A stretch of 64,000 nt of DNA from Gillisella vitis (GCF_021559775.1 NZ_CP056047.1:2542001-2606000); one strand, 5' to 3'. Counted from the stretch's first letter, positions 55,324 to 64,000 are shown. Numbers and translations are program-made. The notes: generated by a model not told the origin, from the sequence alone.

Positions 55324-56982
55324 TCAGGACGGGCTGGCCGCGAGAACATTGCGGCCCGCCACCCGGCCGGAAAACAGGCAGCCGCCAAGAAACGTGCCTT
55401 CCAGCGCATTATAGCCGTGCATTCCGCCACCGCCAAAGCCTGAGACCTCGCCTGCCGCATAAAGGCCCGGCACCGGCTCACCGGACATTTCCAGCACCCG
55501 GCCCTCAAGGTCGGTTTGCAAGCCACCCAGTGTCTTGCGGGTCAGGATATGCAGGCGCACGGCGATCAGCGGCCCCTTGGCAGGATCGAGCAGCCGATGT
55601 GGTGACGCGGTGCGCATGAGTTTATCGCCGAGATAGTGACGTGCGCCGCGGATAGCGGTGATTTGCGCATCCTTGCTGAAAGTGTTGCTGATCTCCCGGT
55701 CGCGGGCCTCAATCTGGCGGCGAATATGAGCCGGGTCCAACCGGCTCTCACCGCTGATCGCATTCATCTTGGCCACCAGCTCCTCCAGATCGGTGCTGAC
55801 GGCAAAATCCTCGCCCCGTTCCATGAAGGCCAGGACCGGACCGGTCGGGCGCTTGCCGAGCCGTTTCAGCAGAAGGCGGATATTGCGACCGGTCAGATCC
55901 GGGTTTTGCTCCGAGCCCGACAGCGCGAATTCCTTCTTGATGATCGCCTCGGTCAGGATGAACCAGCTGTAATCGCTGCCGCGCTCGCGCAGGATTTTCA
56001 GCGTGCCAAGCGTATCGAACCCCGGCATGGCGGGCGATGGCAGCCGGTTCCCGTCGGCATCGCACCAGAAGGAGGATGGGCCGGGCAGGATACGAATGCC
56101 ATGATCTGGCCAGATCGGGTCGTGATTCTTCACACCCTCGGTATAATGCCACATGCGGTCGCGGTTGATGACGCTGCCGCCCGCCTGTTCGGTAATGGCG
56201 ATCATCCGCCCATCGACATGGGCAGGTACGCCACAAACCATGGTGGCAGGCGGCTGCCCTAGCCGATCGACCGGCCAGTTCTGCCGCACAAGTTGATGGT
56301 TGCCACCAATGCCGCCGGAGGCAACGATGACGGCCTGGGCGGAATAGGTGAAATCGCCAAGCGGCTCACGGTTGCTCTTTTCGCCCCGCAAAACGGCATC
56401 ATTGGCCAGCACTGTGCCGGACACGCCCGTCACCCGCCCATCCCGGCGCTCCAGCGCATCGACCTGATGGCGAAACCGGAACGTGATGCGCCCGGCCTCG
56501 GCCAGCGTCTTTGCCAGGTTGAGAAACGGTTCCAGCACGCCCGGCCCTGTTCCCCAGGTCACATGAAAGCGCGGCACCGAATTTCCATGGCCATCGGCAA
56601 GCTGACCGCCGCGCTCCGCCCAGCCGACCACTGGAAACCAACGCATGCCCAGCTGATGCAGCCATGCCCGTTTCTCGCCTGCCGCAAAGTGCAGATAGGC
56701 CTGCGCCCAACGCCGCGGCCAATGGTCCTCTGGCCGGTCGAAACCCGCCGAGCCAAACCAGTCCTGCTCGGCCAAGGCCAAGCTGTCACGCACCCGCATC
56801 AAGCGTTGCTCGGGACTGTCGATGAAAAACAAGCCGCCCAGCGACCAGAAAGCCTGCCCGCCCAGGTTCTGCTCCCCCTCCTGATCGACGACGCAGACCG
56901 ACAAGCCCCGCCCCGCCGCCTCGGTTGCCGCAACCAAGCCCGCCAGCCCCGCGCCAACCACGATCACATCGAACTCGTTCAT
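55324..56982 (-). CDS. FAD-binding dehydrogenase (flavoprotein, KsdD-like)
   Basis: A 552-residue flavoenzyme. The FAD motif is DVIVVGAGLAGLVAATEAAGRGLSVCVVDQE. The mid part (VASGGIGGNHQLVR, WHYTEGVKNHDPIW) and the C-terminal LHGYNALEGTFLGGCLFSGRVAG-type block (GMHGYNALEGTFLGG) put it among the fumarate reductase/KsdD-like dehydrogenases (COG3573). The substrate is unknown. The ATG at 56982 has GGGAGGG upstream. It converges with the ABC exporter gene, four bases apart. Confidence 0.9.
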   Translation of the reverse strand: MNEFDVIVVGAGLAGLVAATEAAGRGLSVCVVDQEGEQNLGGQAFWSLGGLFFIDSPEQRLMRVRDSLALAEQDWFGSAGFDRPEDHWPRRWAQAYLHFAAGEKRAWLHQLGMRWFPVVGWAERGGQLADGHGNSVPRFHVTWGTGPGVLEPFLNLAKTLAEAGRITFRFRHQVDALERRDGRVTGVSGTVLANDAVLRGEKSNREPLGDFTYSAQAVIVASGGIGGNHQLVRQNWPVDRLGQPPATMVCGVPAHVDGRMIAITEQAGGSVINRDRMWHYTEGVKNHDPIWPDHGIRILPGPSSFWCDADGNRLPSPAMPGFDTLGTLKILRERGSDYSWFILTEAIIKKEFALSGSEQNPDLTGRNIRLLLKRLGKRPTGPVLAFMERGEDFAVSTDLEELVAKMNAISGESRLDPAHIRRQIEARDREISNTFSKDAQITAIRGARHYLGDKLMRTASPHRLLDPAKGPLIAVRLHILTRKTLGGLQTDLEGRVLEMSGEPVPGLYAAGEVSGFGGGGMHGYNALEGTFLGGCLFSGRVAGRNVLAASPS

Positions 56983-57012
56983 CACGCCCTCCCAAGCACA
57001 TTTCGCTGCCAT

Positions 57013-57324
57013 TCTCTCCTCGGCAGAAAAATTTACTTACTTTTACGCGAACGTCAAAATAGAGCAAGCGTGGGGGAGGTTGTGCTCTTCGTACAATTTT
57101 CCCGTCTCACCCCACCTCAAGGGGGGAGATTGATATATGAAAACCACTTACCCTACAGAAACCGTTTTATTTCCAGCATATTCGGTCGCTAAAAAGATGT
57201 GCGGCAAGTGCTTCCTGCCGATCTCCCCCCATGAGGGGGAGATGCCTGGCAAGGCAGAGGGGGGTTAAGCGGCATATAAAAGCCTTTGCGTCCTATAAGA
57301 GCCACACCCATCAATACGCCCATC
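57013..57324. other. Intergenic region holding the second palindromic repeat
   Basis: A 312-base gap between the FAD dehydrogenase and the MotB-like gene. It holds the palindromic repeat copy 2 (57111-57266), an AT-rich stretch with TTGATATATG, and no plausible gene. Short frames here are formed by the repeat. Confidence 0.6.
57111..57266. repeat. Palindromic intergenic repeat, inverted pair (copy 2)
   Basis: The right arm (57219-57266: CGATCTCCCCCC, ATGAGGGGGAGATGCC and on to AGAGGGGGG) matches the right arm of copy 1 at 35211-35258. The left arm (57111-57131) is reduced to CCCCACCTCAAGGGGGGAGA. The spacer is about 88 bases, similar in length to copy 1 but different in sequence. Confidence 0.85.
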
Positions 57325-58356
57325 TCACCGCTCCGTCAGCTTCAACTCAATCCGTCGGTTCTGGGCGCGGGCTTCAGGCGTATCGCCGGGCGCAATCGGC
57401 TGGAACTCACCGAAACCGGCAGCAGCCAGACGGTCGGCGGGGACGCCCTTGGAAATCAGGAACTTGACCACCGAGACAGCGCGGGCCGCTGAGAGCGCCC
57501 AATTGTCCGGATAGCGGCCATTGCCTGACAGCTGGACATTGTCCGTATGGCCATCGACGCGCAGCACCCAATTGATATCGGGGGGAATTTCCTTGGCAAG
57601 ATCAATCAACGCATTGGCGAGCTTGACCATTTCCTCCTGGCCTTGCGGGTTCATATCCGCCCCGCCGGAGGGAAACAGCACTTCTGACTGGAACACGAAA
57701 CGGTCGCCGACAATGCGGATATTCTGCCGATCCGACAGGATTTCACGCAGGCGTCCGAAAAAGTCGGAGCGATAGCGATTGAGTTCCTGGACCTTCTGGG
57801 CCAGCGCCACATTCAGCCGCCGTCCGAGATCGGCGATTTTCGCCTGTGAATTCTGGTCCTTGGCCTCAGAGGCCTGCAAGGCCTGTTCGACAGCGGCAAT
57901 CTGGGCGCGAAGTGCGGCGATCTGCTGGTTCAAGAGGTCGATCTGGCTCATGGCGCGGGCGCTGACCTGCTGCTGCTCATCGAGCTTACCACTGAGTTCG
58001 CCAATCTTCACCTGGGCCTGGGCCGAATTGCCCGCCCCGGTATCGAGCAGAGATTGCAAACGGCTGCGTTCCTTCTCGGACGTATCCAGCGAGGATTGCA
58101 GGTTGGCCAGCGCGTCTTCCAGATCCTGCTTGCCGCCCTTTTCGAGCGCCAGCATTTGCGTCAACTCGGCAATCTGGTTGTTCAGCCGGTTCAACACCTC
58201 GTCCTTGCCGGAAATTTCCCGGCTGAGCACGAATTGCGCTACCACGAAAACGGTGAGCAGGAACATGATGGCGATCAGCAGCGTCGACAAGGCATCGACA
58301 AAGCCCGGCCAATAGTCGGCGCCGCGATCCCGCTTGCGGTTGCGCCCCAGGGCCAT
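57325..58356 (-). CDS. OmpA/MotB-like peptidoglycan-binding protein
   Basis: A 343-residue inner-membrane protein: one N-terminal helix (about 18-45, VDALSTLLIAIMFLLTVFVVAQFVL, with the plug-like MotB layout), a long coiled coil (about 50-195) and a C-terminal OmpA domain (RVDGHTDNVQLSGNGRYPDNWALSAARAVSVVKFL and AQNRRIELKL). It lies 3 bases after a MotA-like gene. The pair has the architecture of a proton-driven motor (MotAB/TolQR) but without flagellar genes near, so the role is unclear. Confidence 0.9.
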   Translation of the reverse strand: MALGRNRKRDRGADYWPGFVDALSTLLIAIMFLLTVFVVAQFVLSREISGKDEVLNRLNNQIAELTQMLALEKGGKQDLEDALANLQSSLDTSEKERSRLQSLLDTGAGNSAQAQVKIGELSGKLDEQQQVSARAMSQIDLLNQQIAALRAQIAAVEQALQASEAKDQNSQAKIADLGRRLNVALAQKVQELNRYRSDFFGRLREILSDRQNIRIVGDRFVFQSEVLFPSGGADMNPQGQEEMVKLANALIDLAKEIPPDINWVLRVDGHTDNVQLSGNGRYPDNWALSAARAVSVVKFLISKGVPADRLAAAGFGEFQPIAPGDTPEARAQNRRIELKLTER

Positions 58357-58359
58357 GGT

Positions 58360-59373
58360 CTACTTGCTCCCGAGCTTGTCGTTCAACCGGTCCAGCGCCT
58401 TGCGCATGGCACGGGTGTCTTCCTGCTGGGCTTCGATCCAGTCACGCAGCATTTGTTGCTCATTGCGCATGTTCTTCACTAGCCCCTGGATGCCATCCGA
58501 CAAGCCGCTCAGCGCGGCTGCCGACCGGTCGGAGCCGGAGGCAGGCTGCTGGGCAATCTTTTTCATCTGCTCCAGCAAACGCTCGATGTCGTGACCGGAA
58601 ACACCCGATGGAAGCGGTTGATCGGAGCCGGTATCGGTGACGGAAGACAGCCAGTTTTCCAGCTCCGTATAGAATCGGTTCTGGGCGCGGCCAGCCTGCA
58701 AATCGAGAAAACCGAGGATCAGCGAGCCGGACAGGCCCAGCAGCGACGAGGAAAACGCCGTCCCCATGCCGGCAAGCGGCGCGGAAAGCCCGTTTTTCAG
58801 GGTTTGCAGCACATCGCTACCCTGCCCACCAGAACCGGCATCCAATGTCTGGATGACATTGCTGATCGAGCTGATCGTGCCGATCAGGCCCCAGAATGTG
58901 CCGAGCAGGCCGAGAAACACCAGAAGGCCGATCAGATAGCGCGAGGTGTCGCGTGCTTCGTCCAGCCGGGTGGCGATGGAATCAAGGATGGAACGCAGCA
59001 GCGTCGTTGACAGGCCGGTTGAGCGGCGATTGCCCAGCAGGGAGCGCATCGGCGCCAGCAATTTTGGCTCGCGTCCGGACTTATCGGCAGTGCCGGACCG
59101 CTGAAAATGATTGAACCAGCGCACTTCCGAAATCAGCCCGACCACATGGGCGAAAATCAGGATGATGCCGACGGCCAACACCCCGAGAATAAGACCATTC
59201 AGGCCCGGATTGGTGTAAAATGCCTGTTCGGCCTGCCGAAACAGGATGGCCGCAATGAACCCGATGAGGATCAGAAAGATCAGCATCGTCAGAATAATGG
59301 GGGCCGGGCTTGACAGTTTCGAGCCGTAACGGGCCGGTTCAGCGTCCGGGGCGTCCACATCCACATCCGTCAT
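58360..59373 (-). CDS. MotA/TolQ/ExbB-like proton channel protein
   Basis: A 337-residue membrane protein: helices at about 30-55, 65-90, 155-185 and 205-230, with the core LLVFLGLLGTFWGLIGTISSISNVIQTL and GLSAPLAGMGTAFSSSLLGLSGSLILGFLDL that is the TolQ/ExbB signature. A cytoplasmic C-terminal coiled coil follows. The ATG at 59373 was chosen as the first with a ribosome-site-like GGAGACG; the frame runs to 59424. It pairs with the MotB-like gene. Confidence 0.9.
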   Translation of the reverse strand: MTDVDVDAPDAEPARYGSKLSSPAPIILTMLIFLILIGFIAAILFRQAEQAFYTNPGLNGLILGVLAVGIILIFAHVVGLISEVRWFNHFQRSGTADKSGREPKLLAPMRSLLGNRRSTGLSTTLLRSILDSIATRLDEARDTSRYLIGLLVFLGLLGTFWGLIGTISSISNVIQTLDAGSGGQGSDVLQTLKNGLSAPLAGMGTAFSSSLLGLSGSLILGFLDLQAGRAQNRFYTELENWLSSVTDTGSDQPLPSGVSGHDIERLLEQMKKIAQQPASGSDRSAAALSGLSDGIQGLVKNMRNEQQMLRDWIEAQQEDTRAMRKALDRLNDKLGSK

Positions 59374-59557
59374 TGGCAGCACGTCTCCATTACAGGCAAG
59401 CGGTCGATCCCTTTCGCAAACCACGGGTCAAACCTCTGAAAGGCTCGGCCCAGGCAGCACGAAGTGGACGGAGGCTAGTTCAAATTCATGTCGAATTGAA
59501 GCGAAAACCGGCGCTTTTGCGAAAGCGCCGAAAAAGCCATGCTGGCGCTTGAGCCGA

Positions 59558-60358
59558 TCAAGCCTTCGGCAAGGGCCGCTTGACCACTTCCAGCAGCGCC
59601 TTCTGGATATATTCATTGCCCGCGACAATGTCACCCCGGTCAAGACTATCGGTTCCACCCGACATATCGCTGACGAAGCCGCCCGCTTCGCGGATCAGCA
59701 ACAGGCCAGCGGCGATATCCCAGGCATGCAAGCCGGTTTCCCAGAAACCGTCGAACCGGCCGCAGGCGACATAGGCGAGGTCAAGGGCCGCTGCCCCCAT
59801 GCGGCGGACGCCAGCCACTTCGCCCATCACATGGCGCAGTTCCAGCAGCGCCTTGCCGTGATTGCCGCGGCCCAGATGCGGCATGCCGCAACCGATCACG
59901 CAATCCGATAGCGCCTTGCGGGCACCAACGCGAATGCGGCGATCGTTAAGGAAGGCACCGCCACCCTTTTCGGTCGTGTAAAGCTCGTCAGTGGCCGGAT
60001 TGAAGATCACGCCTGCGACGATTTCGCCATTGCGCTCCAGGGCGATGGAGACGGCAAATTGCGGAATGCCGTGCAGGAAGTTGGTGGTGCCATCCAGCGG
60101 ATCGACGATCCAGCGATGGGCGCCATCGGTCCCCTTGATCTCTTCGCCCTCTTCCCCGAGGAAGCCATAGGTGGGTCGGGCCTTCAGCAGGTCCTCGCGC
60201 ACCAGTTTTTCAGCCTTCATATCGGCCTGGGAGACGAAATCGCCGGGACCCTTCACCGAAACCTGCAAGTTCTGCACCTCGCCAAAATCGCGCGACAGGG
60301 ATTTCCCGGCCTTGACGGCGGCCTGGACCATGACATTGAGAAGGGCTGAGCGAGCCAT
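59558..60358 (-). CDS. suhB: Inositol-1-monophosphatase family protein
   Basis: A 266-residue Mg2+-dependent phosphatase. Motif A is WIVDPLDGTTNFLHGIPQFAVSIAL and motif B is WDIAAGLLLIREAGG; the metal-binding GEEGEE is also present. SuhB-like proteins act on inositol phosphates and, in E. coli, on rRNA transcription complexes. The ATG at 60358 has AAGGAAAC upstream. The Sel1-repeat gene ends 143 bases to its right, on the same strand. Confidence 0.95.
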   Translation of the reverse strand: MARSALLNVMVQAAVKAGKSLSRDFGEVQNLQVSVKGPGDFVSQADMKAEKLVREDLLKARPTYGFLGEEGEEIKGTDGAHRWIVDPLDGTTNFLHGIPQFAVSIALERNGEIVAGVIFNPATDELYTTEKGGGAFLNDRRIRVGARKALSDCVIGCGMPHLGRGNHGKALLELRHVMGEVAGVRRMGAAALDLAYVACGRFDGFWETGLHAWDIAAGLLLIREAGGFVSDMSGGTDSLDRGDIVAGNEYIQKALLEVVKRPLPKA

Positions 60359-60501
60359 AGCGGTTTCCTTAGACTGAATGATGCAGCAGGCCGTCATCCG
60401 CCATCAACAGGATGGAGGTCGGGCGCGGCCCTTTTAGCGGCGTGCAAAGATTGAGCGGTTCAAGACCACAAAATCTGGCGCAATTCAAGTCCCTGCGCGA
60501 T

Positions 60502-62124
60502 TCAGGGGGCGGTGGGCGGCTGATCCGGCACATCGGTGCCATCGTCGGGATTTTCATCCTTGTCTGCATCATTTTTGGGGACGTCATTTTGGAGCTTGCC
60601 CCCCACAGGAGGCAGGGAGACGCCCGGAAGCCCGGTCGGGTCGATGGGCGGTGGCGTCACTGGCTTTGCAGCCTTGCTGATGATGTCGCTGACCTCGTCC
60701 CTCGCCCCATTTTTGCCCGTCGCTGAGCCTTGGGCCTTCGATACCGGGCGACCCAGTCTGTGCTGGCCGGTCCGGTATTTGTTGGCCGCTTCAATTGCCT
60801 GTTTCTGCTGGCTGTCCGGCAGGCCGAGATAGAAATCCTCAAGAGCAGGATCGGCAAGGCCCGCCCGACGCGACAGCACATACCATTTAGCCGCCTCGAC
60901 CGGATCGGGACGGGTACCGAGCGCCGCCACATACACATGCGCCAGCCGGTTCTGGGCAGCGACATTGCCGCGATTGGCGGCAATCCGCAACCATTTGAAG
61001 CCCTGTTCCAGATCCTGCGGCCCGGCAATGCCGTTGATCAACCAGATGCCGATATCAAGCTCGGCGGTATCGAAACCGGCACGCGCCGCCCGCACCAGCC
61101 ATTCGCGCGCCAGCTGGCGCTTTTCCGCCGGCACGTCCGGCAGGTTGCGATAGATCTGAGCGACGGCATATTGCGCATCGGCGATGCCTTGTTCCGCCGA
61201 TTGCTCGTAGAAAGGCAGCGCCAACAGCAATCCCTTCTTGCCGGGATTTTCCGAGACCAGCAATTGCGCCCAATTGAACTGGGCCGACGCATTGCCCGCT
61301 TCCGCTGCCCGGCGCATATAGTCATCGGCCAGCTTGCGATCCGGCGAGACAAAGCGCCCTTCGATCAACATCAGCGCATATTTGAACAATGCCGCCGGAT
61401 CGCCACCTGCAGCGGCCTTGGCATACCAGAAGGCCGCTCCCTTCATGTCGCGCTTGACCGCCAGACCACGGGTCATCAGCTCGGCAATCAATGTCTGCGC
61501 GGCGGGATCGCCCTTCTCGGCGAGCGGCAGGGCGTAATCGAAGGCGGTGGCAAACAGCCCGCGCTGGAACGCGCCATAGGCAAGATCGACCTTGCCGGTA
61601 TAGGGCTTTTCCGGCGGTAGATCCGGCAGCGGAATACCCATGCGCTCCATCAGCGTAATACCGCCAGCCGGTCCCGCATCCTTCACGCCCGGCCGCTGTA
61701 CCTTGCCAGCATCCTCACCGGATACCGGACCGGAAAGCCCGCTCGGCCTGACAAAACCGTTTGTCTGGTCAGAGCCAGGGCTGTTTTCGGGAGCCGTTTT
61801 ATCGTCAGGAGCGATTGGCACCTCGATTTCGTTTCCCGGCTTTGGGCCTCGCCCTTGCTCCCCAGCCTTTTCCGATGGCGTCTCAGGAGAGGCCTGATCG
61901 GCAGCCTCGCCTGATTTGCCCTCACCCGCCTTCACATCAGGCTTCGCCGCCGGAGGTGAGGATGCCGCAGACGGAACCTGCGCATAAGCACCGATGTCCA
62001 TGACCGTCGGACATGCCAGCGCCAAAACCAGGCTGGCACAGACGGATCGTCCAGACAGCAACCGGAATTTGGCCAAACGGGTTAGGGCAAGACGGGGCAA
62101 GGCAAGGGTCATTGAGGCGTTCAA
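60502..62124 (-). CDS. Exported Sel1-repeat (TPR-like) protein
   Basis: A 540-residue protein: signal-like N-terminus (residues 1-50, with SGRSVCASLVLALACPTVMDIGAYAQ), a low-complexity Pro/Ala/Glu-rich linker (to about 150), Sel1-like repeats (about 170-430: GAFQRGLFATAFDYALPLAEKGDPAAQTLIAELM, GAAFWYAKAAAGGDPAALFKYALMLIEG, etc.) and a Pro/Asp-rich tail. Such proteins mediate protein-protein contact, often in the envelope. Its start overlaps the stop of thiE by 4 bases, so the two are translationally coupled. Confidence 0.88.
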   Translation of the reverse strand: MNASMTLALPRLALTRLAKFRLLSGRSVCASLVLALACPTVMDIGAYAQVPSAASSPPAAKPDVKAGEGKSGEAADQASPETPSEKAGEQGRGPKPGNEIEVPIAPDDKTAPENSPGSDQTNGFVRPSGLSGPVSGEDAGKVQRPGVKDAGPAGGITLMERMGIPLPDLPPEKPYTGKVDLAYGAFQRGLFATAFDYALPLAEKGDPAAQTLIAELMTRGLAVKRDMKGAAFWYAKAAAGGDPAALFKYALMLIEGRFVSPDRKLADDYMRRAAEAGNASAQFNWAQLLVSENPGKKGLLLALPFYEQSAEQGIADAQYAVAQIYRNLPDVPAEKRQLAREWLVRAARAGFDTAELDIGIWLINGIAGPQDLEQGFKWLRIAANRGNVAAQNRLAHVYVAALGTRPDPVEAAKWYVLSRRAGLADPALEDFYLGLPDSQQKQAIEAANKYRTGQHRLGRPVSKAQGSATGKNGARDEVSDIISKAAKPVTPPPIDPTGLPGVSLPPVGGKLQNDVPKNDADKDENPDDGTDVPDQPPTAP

Positions 62125-62783
62125 TCCTCAAACCGTGGCGCTTTTTCGTCAAGCAAAGCATTTACCTGAGCAACCACGGTGGCGGCTGCCTCCGGATCGT
62201 CAAACACCGCCCTGGAGAGGGCCGCAAATTCCGCGCCGGTTTCAGCGACAGCCAGGGCCGATTGCGGATCTGCGCCGCCCATGACGATGCAGGGGATCTC
62301 CACCATAGACGACCACCATTCGCCCAAGGCCAGGTTTTTCGAATGCGCTTCCGGCTTGATATCGCCATCCAGCTTGCCGAAAAACATGTAGTCGGGGTCG
62401 GCATCGCCAGCCTCCAGCGCATGGTGCCGGTCGCGGGCAGCACCGGAGCCGACAATCATCTTCGGGGTGAATTTTTCCACCGCCTCGGCCAGCGCCTCGA
62501 CATCGCCGCTGATATGCAGGCCATCGGCCTTGGCGCGACCGGCAACCCGGCTATTGTCGGCGATGATGGCAGCGGCACCCGCTGCCTGCACCAGCGGCAC
62601 GACCGCTTCGGCCTGGGCCTGGAACGTATCGTCATCAAAATCATATTGCGGGATGATCACCGAGGCGACATCGCCACCCTTCAAGGCATTGCCGACAGTC
62701 GTGGCAAGGATCTGCACATCAGCAATCTGCGGCGTGATAAGAACAAGCCGACAGCGGCTTTGGAACTTGGGCGACTTGGACAT
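62121..62783 (-). CDS. thiE: Thiamine phosphate synthase family protein
   Basis: A 220-residue TIM-barrel protein of the ThiE family. It starts SPKFQSRCRLVLITPQIAD and has AAAIIADNSRVAGRAKADGLHISG, PKMIVGSGAARDRHHALEAGDADPDYMFFGKLDGD and IPCIVMGGADPQSALAVAETGAEFAALSRAVF. The catalytic loops differ from canonical ThiE (for example GKLDGD in place of GPIFPT), so a different or reduced activity is possible. The ATG at 62783 was chosen; one at 62804 is also open. Its end overlaps the Sel1-repeat gene start. Confidence 0.75.
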   Translation of the reverse strand: MSKSPKFQSRCRLVLITPQIADVQILATTVGNALKGGDVASVIIPQYDFDDDTFQAQAEAVVPLVQAAGAAAIIADNSRVAGRAKADGLHISGDVEALAEAVEKFTPKMIVGSGAARDRHHALEAGDADPDYMFFGKLDGDIKPEAHSKNLALGEWWSSMVEIPCIVMGGADPQSALAVAETGAEFAALSRAVFDDPEAAATVVAQVNALLDEKAPRFED

Positions 62784-63134
62784 GGCGATTTCCGTCTTCT
62801 TCATGGCAAGAGCAAGGGAGGCGACCCGGGCCAAAGCGCCCTGCACCCTTTATATAGGGCATATAAGGTGCTGTAGCACGTCATGTCTGCGGCATGATTT
62901 TCTCTTTAAACCGATTGTGATTTAAAGAATGATGCTGAAGCCTCTATTGCTCTCGTTTTTGTTGGCACTCTCTCTGTGGCGAAAGGATCTCGCCATGTTT
63001 GCAGGAAGTCGATAGACCGGACTGACGAAAGGATCAACACCAACTGTCAGAGACAGCCGCCGCCGCCTTGGAAGACACCTCGTCCCGACAGGCACCAGCG
63101 CTCCCAATGCACCATCGCGGAAATTCGACCATCC
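62784..63134. other. Divergent intergenic region thiE / TauE-SafE gene
   Basis: This 351-base gap carries promoters for both divergent genes. It contains the palindromic element at 62891-62936. The frame of the permease extends into it (62976) but looks non-coding. I see no RNA gene. Confidence 0.45.
62891..62936. repeat. Small palindromic element in the thiE / TauE intergenic region
   Basis: CTTTAAA (62904-62910) and TTTAAAG (62921-62927) form a 7-bp stem with a 10-base loop; outer GCATGATT and AATGATGC are near-complements. It looks like a degenerate relative of the GCATGAT-type palindromes common in Rhizobiales. Confidence 0.45.
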
Positions 63135-63902
63135 ATGCTGCCAGATCTCTCATTCCTGCTTGCCGCCATTCCCGCCGTCGTATTGGTCGGCCTGTCCAAG
63201 GGCGGCCTGGGCGGCGCTTTCAGTCTGCTCGGCGTGCCAATTCTGGCGCTCGTCGTACCGCCGATGACGGCTGCGGCGATTTTCCTGCCGATCCTGCTGG
63301 TGATGGATCTGGTCGCGCTGCACGCCTGGCGCCACCATGGCGACTGGCGCACGTTTTTCCTGCTTCTGCCCGGCGCTATCGCCGGGATCGCCTTTGGTTG
63401 GGCCACATCGGCGCTGATCCCGGCTGACGCCATGCGGCTCGTGCTCGGGGCCATTACGGTGGTGTTTGCCGGGCGCTATTTCCAGCGCCGCTTGCGCGGC
63501 GAAAGCCATGATGCAAGACCTGCAAAACCACAGCGCGCGGTGGCCGCCACGGGTTGGGGCACGCTGGCCGGTTATGGCAGCTTTGTCGCGCATGCGGGCG
63601 GTCCGCCGTTTGAAATCTATGCCCTGCCGTTAAAGCTCGATCCAAAGACCTATACCGGTACCAGCGTGCGGTTTTTTGCCTGCCTCAACGCCATCAAGGT
63701 CATTCCCTATATCGCGCTCGGCCAGCTGGATTTCAGCAATTTCACTCTGTCTCTCAGCCTGCTGCCGGTGGCGCTGCTGTCCACCATGGCCGGTGCCATG
63801 GTGGTGCGTCGGATGAAAGCGCAGACCTTCTATCCGCTGATCTATGCCATGACGCTGATTGCCGGACTGAAACTGTTTTGGGACGGTTTGTTTTTCCTGT
63901 AA
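63135..63902 (+). CDS. TauE/SafE family sulfite/anion exporter
   Basis: A 255-residue integral membrane permease with about 7 helices. LLAAIPAVVLVGLSKGGLGGAFSLLGVPILALVVPPMTAAAIFLPILLVMDLVALHAW and the second repeat LAGYGSFVAHAGGPPFEIYALPLKLDPKTYTGTSVRFFACLNAIKVIPY are the TauE/SafE duplication. The family exports sulfite or organosulfonates; the substrate here is unproven. The ATG at 63135 was chosen; an open frame begins at 62976. The remaining 98 bases to the window end contain no gene. Confidence 0.92.
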   Translation: MLPDLSFLLAAIPAVVLVGLSKGGLGGAFSLLGVPILALVVPPMTAAAIFLPILLVMDLVALHAWRHHGDWRTFFLLLPGAIAGIAFGWATSALIPADAMRLVLGAITVVFAGRYFQRRLRGESHDARPAKPQRAVAATGWGTLAGYGSFVAHAGGPPFEIYALPLKLDPKTYTGTSVRFFACLNAIKVIPYIALGQLDFSNFTLSLSLLPVALLSTMAGAMVVRRMKAQTFYPLIYAMTLIAGLKLFWDGLFFL

Positions 63903-64000
63903 TCCGATGAGCGATTGAAGATTGGCATCGGATTGCTTTTGCAAATATCTCGAGACTTGGGATAAGGCATTTGCGACTGGAAGGGGATTGTAAAATTGAC

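Noticed and set aside
60359..60501. Possible suhB/mmgR RNA upstream of suhB
   Set aside because: I looked for the conserved stem and did not find a convincing match between suhB and the Sel1-repeat gene.
1..64000. CRISPR array, tRNA or rRNA genes, insertion sequence or prophage
   Set aside because: I saw no regular spacer-repeat array, no tRNA or rRNA sequence, and no transposase, integrase or phage protein in any frame.

Overview
This window is a stretch of chromosome from an alphaproteobacterium of the Rhizobiaceae (Agrobacterium/Allorhizobium/Rhizobium type). The evidence is the gene order ruvC-ruvA-ruvB, ybgC-tolQRAB-pal-cpoB-tilS-ftsH-glmM; the alphaproteobacterial families DUF1192, DUF1465, DUF4164 and DUF2474; a zinc-free 73-residue L31; TTAA-N7-TTAA (CtrA-type) sites; a GTTC-N7-GTTC-type SOS box; and a CTTG-N18-CCTAT (RpoH-type) promoter. 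The species cannot be fixed from the sequence alone. Nearly all genes are core housekeeping genes.

Layout. 1-2.6 kb: cyanide-insensitive-type cytochrome bd oxidase (cydA, cydB, DUF2474 peptide) behind an FNR-type box. 2.7-5.6 kb: serC-serA. 5.8-9.6 kb: DoxX, sterol-desaturase-like hydroxylase, outer-membrane barrel protein, LLM flavin oxidoreductase. 9.7-15.6 kb: ruvC and ruvA, an AbrB/PIN toxin-antitoxin pair, ruvB, a Tat-exported phosphoesterase, two tandem NUDIX paralogues and a DinB protein, many joined by 4-base overlaps, then ybgC. 16-26.8 kb: tolQRAB, pal, cpoB, tilS, ftsH, glmM. 26.9-31.3 kb: yebC, a PNPOx-like protein, an MBL-fold protein and a K+/H+ antiporter. 31.3-35.5 kb: an accessory islet with a nuclease-like orphan gene, a GNAT acetyltransferase, a small membrane protein, a densely folded non-coding segment resembling the HEARO/omega RNA of IscB nucleases but with no IscB gene beside it, and two kinds of palindromic repeat. 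35.5-47.2 kb: central carbon genes gap, tkt, pgk and class I fba, interleaved with DUF4164-zapA-6S RNA, a PaiB-like protein, a chemoreceptor, 5-FCL and ymdB. 47.4-64 kb: PhzF-like, HPP-CBS, MFS, DUF1192, DUF1465, rpmE, an ABC exporter, an FAD dehydrogenase, a MotA/MotB-like pair, suhB, thiE with a Sel1-repeat protein, and a TauE/SafE permease.

How the genes work together: the envelope theme is strong (Tol-Pal with CpoB, FtsH, GlmM, a second proton-motor-like pair, an OM barrel). DNA repair (RuvABC) shares its operon with a toxin-antitoxin module whose toxin reading frame overlaps the ruvB start. gap-tkt and pgk-fba form the lower glycolysis/gluconeogenesis cluster around zapA and 6S RNA. The most unusual feature is the apparently orphan IscB-type omega RNA at about 34.65-34.93 kb.
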